Origin: Campylobacterota bacterium
GTDB taxonomy: Bacteria > Campylobacterota > Campylobacteria > Campylobacterales > Sulfurimonadaceae
Assembly: GCA_013607635.1 (NCBI GenBank)
Contig: VCAY01000007.1
Span: forward strand, 1 to 48,468
Length of the DNA: 48,468 nucleotides
Direction of reading: 5' to 3'
The notes beneath the pieces are model-generated. The model was not told the DNA's origin. It made no database searches and was given only the letters and a program-made list of their open reading frames with translations. This document shows, piece after piece, positions 9,128-18,384 of this stretch. The first letter of the stretch is position 1, and each line of letters opens with the position of its first letter. The position numbers and the translations under genes were made by a program.

Positions 9128-9870
9128 GACTCAGTCCTTAGTTTTTTGACCTCTAAAAAGTAGCTGTGCCCAAGATAGATCACATAAAATACGGTCGCAA
9201 AAAAGATCACAAACGGGATGAGTGACAAAAGATAAAGCACAAGTGTTTTGAGACGTAAAGTGTTGCCGTGTAAGAGTTTGATCTGTATCGCTTCCTCTTT
9301 GGTGCAGATATTTGATGCTACATCATAGGTTAACATTTTGTGAAAGAAGTAGTAAAGTGGAAAGTTAAATGCAATGATGTTGATAATAGGAATAAAATAA
9401 AGGGGTATAAAAACGATAAATAGCACCAGCATAATCAGCACCCATTTTATCATCAAAAAGATCCCCTCAAAAAGGTTTGAGTATCTTATCATTGCGACAT
9501 CTTGGTAATCTCTTTTTTGTATCTCTTTAAGGATGAGATGGGTCATAAACCCCATCACAATGAGTGCCACAAAGATCGAAACATAGAGCATCAAAAGTGA
9601 CCCGATGGTGTAGACTAGAAAAGTTGCTATCCATGAGGTAAGGGCACTGTTGGCTAGAAACTTGATGATCGCCGTATTTTGTAAAGTGGCACTCAAGGTG
9701 TCGGTATGCGCCATATCACTAAGATGCTCAAGTCCGATACCTGCAAGGATAAAAAAGAGTATGTAGATGATAAGCATACTTAAGATAAACGGCAGCAGTG
9801 AATACTGCAACATCTTTGGTGTAAAAAGGTCTTGAAAACTGCGTGATAAGATACTTGCTTCGTTATTCAT
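9124..9870 (-). CDS. EI24 domain / CysZ-like integral membrane protein
   Basis: Multi-TM ORF with N-terminal SRSFQDLFTPKMLQYSLLPF, typical of EI24 proteins in Campylobacterota. Confidence 0.7.
   Translation of the reverse strand: MNNEASILSRSFQDLFTPKMLQYSLLPFILSMLIIYILFFILAGIGLEHLSDMAHTDTLSATLQNTAIIKFLANSALTSWIATFLVYTIGSLLMLYVSIFVALIVMGFMTHLILKEIQKRDYQDVAMIRYSNLFEGIFLMIKWVLIMLVLFIVFIPLYFIPIINIIAFNFPLYYFFHKMLTYDVASNICTKEEAIQIKLLHGNTLRLKTLVLYLLSLIPFVIFFATVFYVIYLGHSYFLEVKKLRTES
9125..9147 (+). terminator. Candidate terminator overlapping the helicase stop codon
   Basis: TAAGAC-TCA-GTcCTTA imperfect hairpin (one bulge) followed by G and TTTTTT. Confidence 0.4.
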
Positions 9871-9880
9871 TGAGAGATTC

Positions 9881-11101
9881 TTATTTTTTTGATTGCGTTT
9901 TAACCTGTAGCTGGGTAGAACAATTATAGCTTATAATATCTTTTGCTGCAAGGTATCCACTAGCCCATGCAAAAGCAAAGTTGTACCCACCTCGCCTGCC
10001 AACAACATCTAAAACCTCGCCGATAAAGTAGATGTTTGGCTGGAGTTTTGAGGCAAATGTTTTTGGATTTATTTGTGTGGTATCAACACCACCCCCACTT
10101 ACTTCAGCGTGGCGAAATCCGTGTGTGTCGCTGACTTCAAATTTCCATTGTGTGATACGGTTGGCGATCTTTTTGGTTAGTTTCGTATCGCATGTTGTCT
10201 GTGTAGGACTTAGGTTCAAAGAGAGTAAAACGGCTTGTGTGATCTTTAGTGGCAGGAGGTTGTGAATAATATCAAAAAGTGTTAGCGATGGGTTGTTTTT
10301 TGATGTATTGAGTAAAAAAACTGCTATTTGCTGCGTAGTCATTTTTGGTAAAAGATTAAGTACAATATCGACTGCTTGGGCATTTAAAAGTGCTACGCTT
10401 GCCGTTTGTGAGATATCTAAAATAGCAAAACCGGAAACGCCGTAATCGCTAAAGAGGATATCACCGCTGATTGTTTGCTCTTTTATGCCGTTGATATGCA
10501 GTGAAACCTCACCTTCAACTTTTGCACCACTCATCTTTTTGGGGTAGGGGGAGTCAAGCTCAAGCTGCACTAAAGATGGATAGGTTGGGATGATATTGTG
10601 CCCCAACTCTTTGGCAAATTTGTACCCATCATCGCATCCACCAAGATGGCTTGCTGTTTCACTTCCTGTTGCAACCACAACGGCATCGTAATTTTTTAGT
10701 TCACTCAAAGAGTTGACTTTATGTTCGGTGATGAGGTTTGCTCCAAAGTTTTTTGCACTTTGTACTAAGATATTGGCAACCGATTTTGCTTCGTTACTTA
10801 GTGGATAAGCACGACCATCTTCTAGTGCAGTAAGGGGCAGTCCAAGTGTAAGCATCATTTTTTCAAACGCTTTAAAGTTAAAAGTTTTGATCGCATACTC
10901 CACAAAATTTGGGTTTTGTGAGAAAAAGTCGGCTGCATCTAACGATGTGTTGGAGATGTTACAGCGTCCATTGCCTGAGACAAGAATCTTTTTGGCGGGT
11001 TTGTTATTTTGCTCGTACAGATCAACTTCCACACCACTTTTTGCACACTCAATCGCACATAAAAGCCCGCTTGCTCCTGCTCCAATGATCGCTACTTTCA
11101 T
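9881..11101 (-). CDS. HI0933-family NAD(P)/FAD-dependent oxidoreductase
   Basis: N-terminal FAD motif GAGASGLLCAIE, NGRCNISN, C-terminal GEVLDVVGRRGGYNFAFAWASG. Confidence 0.9.
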   Translation of the reverse strand: MKVAIIGAGASGLLCAIECAKSGVEVDLYEQNNKPAKKILVSGNGRCNISNTSLDAADFFSQNPNFVEYAIKTFNFKAFEKMMLTLGLPLTALEDGRAYPLSNEAKSVANILVQSAKNFGANLITEHKVNSLSELKNYDAVVVATGSETASHLGGCDDGYKFAKELGHNIIPTYPSLVQLELDSPYPKKMSGAKVEGEVSLHINGIKEQTISGDILFSDYGVSGFAILDISQTASVALLNAQAVDIVLNLLPKMTTQQIAVFLLNTSKNNPSLTLFDIIHNLLPLKITQAVLLSLNLSPTQTTCDTKLTKKIANRITQWKFEVSDTHGFRHAEVSGGGVDTTQINPKTFASKLQPNIYFIGEVLDVVGRRGGYNFAFAWASGYLAAKDIISYNCSTQLQVKTQSKK

Positions 11102-13303
11102 CTATAAAGAGACCACTTTTGCACCAAAGCCACCTCTATGAGCCGGTGCATCTTCAAATTTTTTCACCCTTGGGTGGTGTTTTAAAAACTCTTTGACAGC
11201 ATGGGAGAGCTTGCCTGTACCGATGCCATGATACACCAACACTTCATCCCATCCGTTGATAAGCGCATCGTTAAGAAACTTATCAAGCACTTCACATGCT
11301 TCTTCACTTCGCATACCATGAAGATCGCACTTTAATCCCGCTTTTTTCTCAACATTTAAGTGCACATCGGTTCTTGGTTTTGGTTTGACGATTTTGGTGG
11401 GTTTGAGGTGTTTGGTTTTAACTCGCACTTTCATACCGTTGATCTCCACGATCGCCTCGTTTTTGCCTTTCATAGCGGTGATGATTCCACTTTGGGAGTG
11501 ATACTTCACTGCATCACCCACTTGAAACTCTATATCACGCACTATCTCGCTTTTTTGCTCGCGAGGGAGCTTTTGTTTTGCTTTGTTCATTGAGCGGTGG
11601 ATCTCTTTGGTATCTGTGCCTCGTGCAGCCTTTTTTGCCGCTTCGATCGCTTCGGCGTAGCTTTGTTTGAGTGCAGCTTTTTCCTGCTCGATCGTTACAT
11701 GTAACGCCTCTTTTGCCTCTTTGAGTGCGCGCTCTTTTTGGGCTAACTCTTCAAGTTTGGCATCAACTTGAGCGTGTTTTGCTTTGAGTTCCCGCTCAAG
11801 CTCACTACCCCGCTCAATGAGTAAAGAGAGTTTTTCGGAGTTGTCCCCATAAACTTTTTTTGCCTGTGCAACTAAAGTTGGGGCTATGCCGTATCTGCTT
11901 GCTGTCTCAAACGCATAACTTTTACCGATGATCCCTTGCAAAAACTCATAAGTGGGTTTACGCTGCTCTTCGTCGTAGATCGCAGCAAGCAAGGCCACAT
12001 CATCACGATCAGCCATAAGTGCAGCGAGGCGTTTATGATGTGTGGTGACGATGATCTTTTGCCCACGCTTGATGAGATCATCCAAGATCACTTTAAAAAG
12101 TGCTGCCGCTTCATCGCTATCGGTTCCAAGCTCTATCTCATCAACCCCGATGAGCGCATCTTTTTGTTTGAAAATCTGAACAAACTGCTGCATCCTACCT
12201 GCAAAAGTGGAGATATCGTTACTTACATTTTGGGGATCATCGATGATTGCATCGATCGATTTAAACGATCCTACATCACTTTTGCTATCATTGAGACGCA
12301 TTGGGATGATGTAGCGCGCCATCAGTGCTACAGCGAGTAAAGATTTCAGAAGCATCGTTTTACCACCGGCGTTGACACCTGTGATCATGAGAATATTGTG
12401 TGTAAAATCAACACTGATAGGTTTGGCATGGTGCAGTGCAGGGTGGATGAAGTCTTTTAGAACTATATTTTTATGAGGTTTTGCCTTGATAATCTGTAAG
12501 TTTTTCGCCCGCGCAAACAACACACGCGCCTGATAGTGATCAAAGCGCTCAAACTCTTTGTCGATAAATTTTATAAAAGGTAGAAGTTGCTCAAGTGTAT
12601 GGGAGAACTCTTTGGCATAACTGTAAAAGATCGCTTGTCTCTCTTGCTTAACAAAGCGTATCTTCTCTTTGGTTTTTAGGATACTATCGGGGGCTACATA
12701 GAAAAACCCACCAGTGGAGCGTCCAACAACGGAGCCTTTTAAGACATGATTAAACCCTCCACGCACCAAAAGAGACTCTTCATTGTTGACAAAGTGGATT
12801 TGTGAGTCCACAAGATACCCTGAGAGTTTTTGGCTGTTGATGAGTCGTTTGAGTGATGAGGCAATTTCATGTTTATACTCTTTGATTCTTTGGGAGAGTC
12901 TAAAAAGCTCCTCATCAAGATTTTCTTCAAAATTGCCTTGTGAGTCAAAATATTTCTCTATCTCTGTAAAACTTTGCGGGATTTCGATTCTATCGACAAA
13001 TTCACCAATAATACACTCAAAGTTTTTGTTTTTAAGGTAGCGAAAATAGCGTACTATTTTGACTATCTCAAAGATCTGCTCAAAACTAAGTGCACCGTGT
13101 TTTTTAAGATGGTTTTGAACAGTGGTGAGATTAGCGATCTTTGGAGGTGCGTTAAATTCAAGTTTGTCAAGCGCTTTGATGTAGCGGTAATGCAACTCTT
13201 GATCCCCCTGCATATAAAGGGGAGTCTCTCTGGAGAAAAAATCTCTTAACTGATCGATGTGGTTGTAAAGATCAAGTTGTGTAAGGAGTTGCTCTATTTG
13301 CAC
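11102..13303 (-). CDS. mutS2: Endonuclease MutS2 with Smr domain
   Basis: MutS ATPase Walker A GVNAGGKTMLL, GVDEIELGTDSDEAAAL, Smr signatures CDLHGM and HGIGTGKL. Confidence 0.94.
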   Translation of the reverse strand: MQIEQLLTQLDLYNHIDQLRDFFSRETPLYMQGDQELHYRYIKALDKLEFNAPPKIANLTTVQNHLKKHGALSFEQIFEIVKIVRYFRYLKNKNFECIIGEFVDRIEIPQSFTEIEKYFDSQGNFEENLDEELFRLSQRIKEYKHEIASSLKRLINSQKLSGYLVDSQIHFVNNEESLLVRGGFNHVLKGSVVGRSTGGFFYVAPDSILKTKEKIRFVKQERQAIFYSYAKEFSHTLEQLLPFIKFIDKEFERFDHYQARVLFARAKNLQIIKAKPHKNIVLKDFIHPALHHAKPISVDFTHNILMITGVNAGGKTMLLKSLLAVALMARYIIPMRLNDSKSDVGSFKSIDAIIDDPQNVSNDISTFAGRMQQFVQIFKQKDALIGVDEIELGTDSDEAAALFKVILDDLIKRGQKIIVTTHHKRLAALMADRDDVALLAAIYDEEQRKPTYEFLQGIIGKSYAFETASRYGIAPTLVAQAKKVYGDNSEKLSLLIERGSELERELKAKHAQVDAKLEELAQKERALKEAKEALHVTIEQEKAALKQSYAEAIEAAKKAARGTDTKEIHRSMNKAKQKLPREQKSEIVRDIEFQVGDAVKYHSQSGIITAMKGKNEAIVEINGMKVRVKTKHLKPTKIVKPKPRTDVHLNVEKKAGLKCDLHGMRSEEACEVLDKFLNDALINGWDEVLVYHGIGTGKLSHAVKEFLKHHPRVKKFEDAPAHRGGFGAKVVSL

Positions 13304-13623
13304 TGTGAGGCTCTCACCATCTGGGCGTAGTGTGGGGTGTTTTCTTTGCCTATAAAGGTTTGGGTGCCATCACTAAGATCATAAAAAGTGGCATTGATCT
13401 CGATGCCGTTACATCTAACGCTTTGACCCCGTTGGAATTTTTTGATAACTTCCAAAACACGTTGCTGTTCACTTAGGGCATAGTTGTTATACATTATGGC
13501 ACCACTAACGGCTATAAAGAAGGTGGAGCTAACGATGAGCTTTTGTGATTTTGTAAGCTCGGTAAAATAGTGAAGAGCTAAAAAAAGCAGCCCAACAACG
13601 ATGAGTCCAAAGATGTATGCCAC
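13294..13623 (-). CDS. Conserved hypothetical membrane protein (between mutS2 and murC)
   Basis: 109-aa ORF with two predicted N-terminal TM segments, tightly packed with murC and mutS2. Confidence 0.7.
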   Translation of the reverse strand: MAYIFGLIVVGLLFLALHYFTELTKSQKLIVSSTFFIAVSGAIMYNNYALSEQQRVLEVIKKFQRGQSVRCNGIEINATFYDLSDGTQTFIGKENTPHYAQMVRASQCK

Positions 13624-14939
13624 TATGCGGTACCTCTGATCTGATAGGTGATATCTCCAGCACCAAAGCCGATGATAAGACCGTTGTCAAGTGTTTTTAA
13701 CTCTTGCTTGTCTTTGACAACCTTGATATGGTTGTTGGCTCTTTGTATTTTGTCTGCGAGTGTAAGGTTGTAACGCTCAAATTTATGTGCAAAGTCGATA
13801 TCTCTGGGTGTTTCACCTGCTGCCCAAACAGGTAAGATGATAAGCTCCTGCGCCCCTTCAAAACACTTAATAAACTCTTCAAGATTATCGATAGTGCGAG
13901 AGTATTTGTGTGGCTGCCAGATCGCTGTGATCTTCTCAAACCCTTTAAGCTGTGCATACTCTTTGACCGATTGGAATGTTGCTTTGATCTCTGTTGGGTG
14001 GTGCCCATAGTCATCGATGATCACACTGCCGTTACCTTTGCTGATGATATCGAAGCGTTTTTTGATCCCTTTGAAGTTTAAGAGATTTTTTCTGATACTC
14101 TCAATATCCATACTCTGGCTTGCTGCTAGGATCGCTAAAGAAGCATCGATGGCGATATGTTTGCCAAACCCCCAAACATCAAAGCTGCCTAGATCTTTGA
14201 GTTTAAATCTTGTGTGTGGCTCGTCGTTGATGAGAACAAATTCGATATCTTGAATATCTTTGCTAGGGTACAGCCATGAAGCATCGCTAAACTCATCTTG
14301 AAGGGTTGCTAGAAAAGGGTCTTCTGCATTGAGTATCTTGGAAGGTGCCAAGCGGATGAAAGTTTTGTACGACTCATAAAATCTGTCGTAGTTGTAGTCA
14401 TAGTACTCCATGTGTTCCGGCTCAGCATTGATAACGATCGCACAGTGGGGGTTGGAGTTGATAAAACTGCCGTCACTCTCATCTGCTTCAAAGATCATCG
14501 TATCGTTACTTGCATCGTAGCGCACATTGGAGCCAAACGCCTTGGACTCGGCACCAATGATTGCTGAGCCTTGCATGATCGAAGCGAGGATTGCTGTTGT
14601 GGTGCTTTTACCGTGTGCTCCTGCAACGGAGTAAACTTTTTTATCATTTAAGATCTTTAGCAGTGCTTCGCGTCGTGCCATCACTTCGATCTTTTTCTCT
14701 TTGGCTGCTACAACTTCTGGATTGTCAGGGCGGATAATAGCGGAGTGGATCACAAGATCTTGATCACTAATCGCATCAGCGCTATGTGGAACTGTGACTT
14801 TGATCCCCAGATCACGAAGTTTTTGTGCGATCACGGTATCTTTGATGTCTGAGCCACTTACCTCATGCCCTTGAAAGTGCATATATTGCGCCAAACCTGA
14901 GATCCCGATGCCGCCAATGCCGATAAAGTGTATCTTCAT
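13623..14939 (-). CDS. murC: UDP-N-acetylmuramate--L-alanine ligase
   Basis: GIGGIGISGLAQ, AGAHGKSTTTAIL, EADESDGSF, DDYGHHPTEI. Confidence 0.97.
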   Translation of the reverse strand: MKIHFIGIGGIGISGLAQYMHFQGHEVSGSDIKDTVIAQKLRDLGIKVTVPHSADAISDQDLVIHSAIIRPDNPEVVAAKEKKIEVMARREALLKILNDKKVYSVAGAHGKSTTTAILASIMQGSAIIGAESKAFGSNVRYDASNDTMIFEADESDGSFINSNPHCAIVINAEPEHMEYYDYNYDRFYESYKTFIRLAPSKILNAEDPFLATLQDEFSDASWLYPSKDIQDIEFVLINDEPHTRFKLKDLGSFDVWGFGKHIAIDASLAILAASQSMDIESIRKNLLNFKGIKKRFDIISKGNGSVIIDDYGHHPTEIKATFQSVKEYAQLKGFEKITAIWQPHKYSRTIDNLEEFIKCFEGAQELIILPVWAAGETPRDIDFAHKFERYNLTLADKIQRANNHIKVVKDKQELKTLDNGLIIGFGAGDITYQIRGTA

Positions 14940-15446
14940 TTAGTTATCCCCCTTGCTTTGGGAGTCTTTGAGCAATTTTTGTGCCTCTTTTGTAAAAGCG
15001 TTGATATAAAAACTTTTTTGCTCTTGTGTCGTAGCTATATCGGCAATTTTTTCTAAAAATTGATCGAGACTCAAATCACTCTGTGCAGCTGCTTGGTGGA
15101 TCTGCATCGCATCAGAGAATTTTTTGTCGTTACTTAATCCTGAGAGTATCTCAAAAAGTGCCGCGGCATCTTTTTTCTGATCGGCATGGTAATGCTCGAT
15201 CGCATACTCATACAAAGCGCGAAGTGTTGCAAAATCCTGTACTTCACTTATATCAAATTGTGTTTTTGCTTCAAGGGTTTCTGTGAGTCTCTCAAGTGCG
15301 AGGTCCAAGATATTGGCATAATATCCATGTAGAGTCTCTTCATCAAACACTTCGTGTGCTTGTGACTCTAAAACATACAAAGATGCGATATCAGCCTCTT
15401 GTTGTGCTTTGAGCACCTTTGCTTTTAGCTCTTCTACTTTACTCAC
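14940..15446 (-). CDS. Hypothetical protein, helical
   Basis: 168-aa ORF directly upstream of murC in the same operon. Confidence 0.7.
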   Translation of the reverse strand: MSKVEELKAKVLKAQQEADIASLYVLESQAHEVFDEETLHGYYANILDLALERLTETLEAKTQFDISEVQDFATLRALYEYAIEHYHADQKKDAAALFEILSGLSNDKKFSDAMQIHQAAAQSDLSLDQFLEKIADIATTQEQKSFYINAFTKEAQKLLKDSQSKGDN

Positions 15447-16578
15447 CTAAACACTCCTTGATGCGCATAAGCACCTCTTTTGTTTTGGTTGGGTTCTCTA
15501 CAAGTGCGATGCGAACATACCCAACACCCGGATTTTCACCCTTGTCATCATCTCTTGCCAAAAACTCCCCCGGAAGCACTTTGACATTGAACTCTTTATA
15601 GAGCTTTTTTGTAAAATCAAGCGCATCACCAACATAAAGCCAAATGTAAAAGGTTGCTTCTGGAATTGCAGTGCCTAGAATCTCTTTGGCGATCTCGAAG
15701 TTTTCTTTATAGATTTTTCGTGAACTCTCTACATGTGCTTCATCGCTCCAAGCAAGTGCAGCAGCGTGTTGCAGTGGTAGTGGAGAGGCAGCACCTATGT
15801 ATGTGCGGTATTGCATGTAGCTTTTTAAAATCTTTGCATCACCGGCGATAAATCCACTTCTAAGCCCAGGTGCGCTGGAGCGTTTGGAGATGGAGTTAAT
15901 CACTAAAATATTTTTATAATCATCATTGCCTACATGAAGTGATGCCTCAAGCAAAGAGGGGATTTTTGCATCGGTATAGATTTCGCTGTAGCACTCATCG
16001 TTGAGTAGTACAAAGTTGTGTTTGAGTGCCAACTCTACCCACTGTGAAAGCTCATCGAGTGTGAGCGTTGCGCTTGTAGGGTTGTTGGGAAAGTTTAAAA
16101 TCACAAGATCACATTTACTTAAGATATTTTCATCTATCGTTGGTTTAAAATTATTCTCTTTGGTAAGGTTGAGGTGATAAACTTTAGAGTTTGTCGCAAT
16201 CGCCGCACCTTCATAGATCTGATAAAAAGGGTTTGTGTATGCCATCACACTTTGTGGTTTGTCGCTAAGTAAAAACTGCGGAAAGTTAAAAAGCACTTCG
16301 CGTGTTCCAAAAGTTGGGATGATCTGCTCATTTGAGAGTGTGACCCCAAAGCGTGATGCAACAAAATCTCGCATCGCTTTGCGCAGTATCTCTTCGCCGC
16401 CTGTTTTTGGGTACTTTTTAAGCAGTGGTGCGTTGTCACAGAGTGCTTTTTGGATAAACTCCGGTGTATCAAACTGGGGTTCACCGATCGTTAAAGCGGA
16501 TGGCTCGTAAGCATTGTTTGGTATAATGCCCTGTAGTAGATTATTCAGTTTTTCAAATGGGTACGGTTCAAAATTCAT
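15439..16578 (-). CDS. dapC: Succinyldiaminopimelate transaminase / PLP-dependent aminotransferase
   Basis: Class I/II aminotransferase fold motifs (NFPNNPTSATL, NDECYSEIY, SISKRSSAPGLRSGF). Confidence 0.85.
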   Translation of the reverse strand: MNFEPYPFEKLNNLLQGIIPNNAYEPSALTIGEPQFDTPEFIQKALCDNAPLLKKYPKTGGEEILRKAMRDFVASRFGVTLSNEQIIPTFGTREVLFNFPQFLLSDKPQSVMAYTNPFYQIYEGAAIATNSKVYHLNLTKENNFKPTIDENILSKCDLVILNFPNNPTSATLTLDELSQWVELALKHNFVLLNDECYSEIYTDAKIPSLLEASLHVGNDDYKNILVINSISKRSSAPGLRSGFIAGDAKILKSYMQYRTYIGAASPLPLQHAAALAWSDEAHVESSRKIYKENFEIAKEILGTAIPEATFYIWLYVGDALDFTKKLYKEFNVKVLPGEFLARDDDKGENPGVGYVRIALVENPTKTKEVLMRIKECLGE

Positions 16579-16668
16579 ATCGCGATTATAGCGAAATTAC
16601 ATAAACAATTTAAGTTTGGTGTATCAATAATATCTGTATAATCAAACGAATCATTCCAAGGAGCAACA

Positions 16669-17196
16669 ATGAATAAAATTGTTTTATCGACAGTAGTAGC
16701 ACTATTTTTACTAGGGTGTAGCGAAAATAAGCAAGAGAGTACAGTAGAGCAAGAAACTGCACCTGTAGCAAAACAGGAAGTCACCCAGAGTGAAACAAAA
16801 GTACAACCACAAAAGCCTGTCACTAAAGAAAAAGAGACTGTACAAGAAGAAGTAAAACAAGTCAAGATTACAAAGCCCGTTAAAAAAGAGGTAGAAGTTG
16901 TCAAGAAAGAGATGAAGCAAGAAGTTACAAAAGTGGTGCAAGAGCTAAAACCTGCAATCAATGGTGCCAAACTTTTTAGTAAATGTGTTGCATGCCATGG
17001 TGCAAATGCTGAGAAAAAAGCTTTAAATAAGTCTCATGTTATTAGAGGATGGAGTGAAGAAAAAATTATGACAGCATTTCACGGTTACAAAGCTGGTACT
17101 TATGGTAGCACTATGAAGGGTGTCATGAAAGCGCAGATAGCTAATTTTAACGAAGAGGAATTAAAGGCTTTGGCTAAACATATTTCAAAGCTATAA
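16669..17196 (+). CDS. Lipoprotein monoheme c-type cytochrome with Lys/Glu-rich linker
   Basis: Lipobox LFLLGCSE, ~70-aa Lys/Glu/Val-rich linker, CVACHG heme motif. Confidence 0.88.
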   Translation: MNKIVLSTVVALFLLGCSENKQESTVEQETAPVAKQEVTQSETKVQPQKPVTKEKETVQEEVKQVKITKPVKKEVEVVKKEMKQEVTKVVQELKPAINGAKLFSKCVACHGANAEKKALNKSHVIRGWSEEKIMTAFHGYKAGTYGSTMKGVMKAQIANFNEEELKALAKHISKL

Positions 17197-17243
17197 TTCA
17201 AGTTTTACCGCTACAATTTTCTAAAAAATTATACGGAAAAGAG

Positions 17244-17447
17244 ATGATGACATTAGTGATAAACGGTGAAACAAAAGAGTTCCAAAAGGGACTCACACTT
17301 TTAGATGTGTTAAAAGAGCTTTGCCTTGAAGATAAAGTGATGGCTGCTGCTGTGAATATGCAGATTGTAAAACAAGACACTTGGAACTCTTACGAGCTAA
17401 AAGATGGCGATAAACTAGAATTGCTCGATTTTGTCGGTGGTGGTTGA
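17244..17447 (+). CDS. thiS: Sulfur carrier protein ThiS
   Basis: ThiS-like ubiquitin-fold small protein ending LLDFVGGG. Confidence 0.88.
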   Translation: MMTLVINGETKEFQKGLTLLDVLKELCLEDKVMAAAVNMQIVKQDTWNSYELKDGDKLELLDFVGGG

Positions 17448-17789
17448 TTGCAGAGCTACAACACCGATGGCATACTCTCCATCATGAGTGATAGAAAGAG
17501 AAGCATCTTCGATGTTAAACTTTTGCACAAGCTTTTGTGAAAAAGAGAGTTTTGGTGCTCCTTTTGGTGTTTTGTATATTTTAATATCAAAAAAAGAGCA
17601 CTCACTCCCGATGCCACAACCAAGAGCTTTGGCGACTGCTTCTTTGGTTGCCCAAAATCCAGCAGCTGTTTGTTCGTTTTTAACAAGCTCTATCTCTTCG
17701 GGGTGTAAAAACCTCTGTAAAGCCTTTTTCCCAAACCGCTCCATCATCTGAGCGATTCTTGAGATTTTTACAAGATCAACTCCAAGCAT
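17415..17789 (-). CDS. acpS: Holo-[acyl-carrier-protein] synthase
   Basis: MLGVDLVKISRI, RFLHPEEIEL, FWATKEAVAKALGCGIG, LSITHDGEYAIGVV. Confidence 0.95.
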   Translation of the reverse strand: MLGVDLVKISRIAQMMERFGKKALQRFLHPEEIELVKNEQTAAGFWATKEAVAKALGCGIGSECSFFDIKIYKTPKGAPKLSFSQKLVQKFNIEDASLSITHDGEYAIGVVALQSTTTDKIEQF

Positions 17790-18331
17790 TACTGAATAAC
17801 AAACTCGGTAAAGTAGATCCCTTTGATGCGGCCGTCTGTTATCATAGAGTTAAGGGTATCTACGATCTGTTGTGACAGTTTTGCTTTGCCTTTTTTAGAG
17901 GAGACCTCTTCAAGTGTTTTTGATGAAAGGATTCTAATGATCCTGTCACGAAGAACAGCAGATTTGGCGTCAAGCTCCATACTGAGCTCTTCACCTTCAA
18001 GTTCAAGAGAGATGGTTGTCTTAAGAAACCTTCTTCCTGAATCACTTTTGAGATTAACTGTAAATGTATCGAGTGGGTAGAGAATGCCAATATCATCAAG
18101 CGATCTTAGACTCTCATCTTGTGCATAAGATCTCTTTTTTACATTTTTTGGCTTCTCTTGCTGTTGTACCTGTTGTACAGGCTCTTCCCCATCACCACCT
18201 ATAAATAAAAATGCAATAGCACCAAGGATAATGATCAGTATAAGTACAACAATGATAATGATCAATAACAGATTGCTCGATTTTTTCTCTTTTGGTGCAG
18301 ATTCTTCTTCTTTTACTTCTTCTTCAGCCAT
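17789..18331 (-). CDS. fliL: Flagellar basal body-associated protein FliL
   Basis: Single TM after charged N-terminus, YPLDTFTVNLKSDSGRRFLKTTISLEL, adjacent to acpS as I recall in Campylobacterota. Confidence 0.9.
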   Translation of the reverse strand: MAEEEVKEEESAPKEKKSSNLLLIIIIVVLILIIILGAIAFLFIGGDGEEPVQQVQQQEKPKNVKKRSYAQDESLRSLDDIGILYPLDTFTVNLKSDSGRRFLKTTISLELEGEELSMELDAKSAVLRDRIIRILSSKTLEEVSSKKGKAKLSQQIVDTLNSMITDGRIKGIYFTEFVIQ

Positions 18332-18384
18332 GCTTCATCCTTGAAATATTATTGTGTTAGTATATCAAATTTTACAAAAAAAAC

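Noticed and set aside
11694-11707. Perfect 14-bp palindrome CGTTACATGTAACG inside mutS2, with GTTACATGTAAC in mltA (~46791) and TTACATGTAA in the helicase gene (~8132)
   Set aside because: All copies are inside coding sequence with no positional logic; three occurrences of a 10-mer core may be chance. A genome-wide count versus expectation would be needed.
16711-16941. Phe/Leu/Cys-rich antisense ORFs across the cytochrome gene (16575..16970, 16711..16941)
   Set aside because: Composition is the mirror of the Lys/Glu-rich linker codons on the other strand, not independent coding signal.
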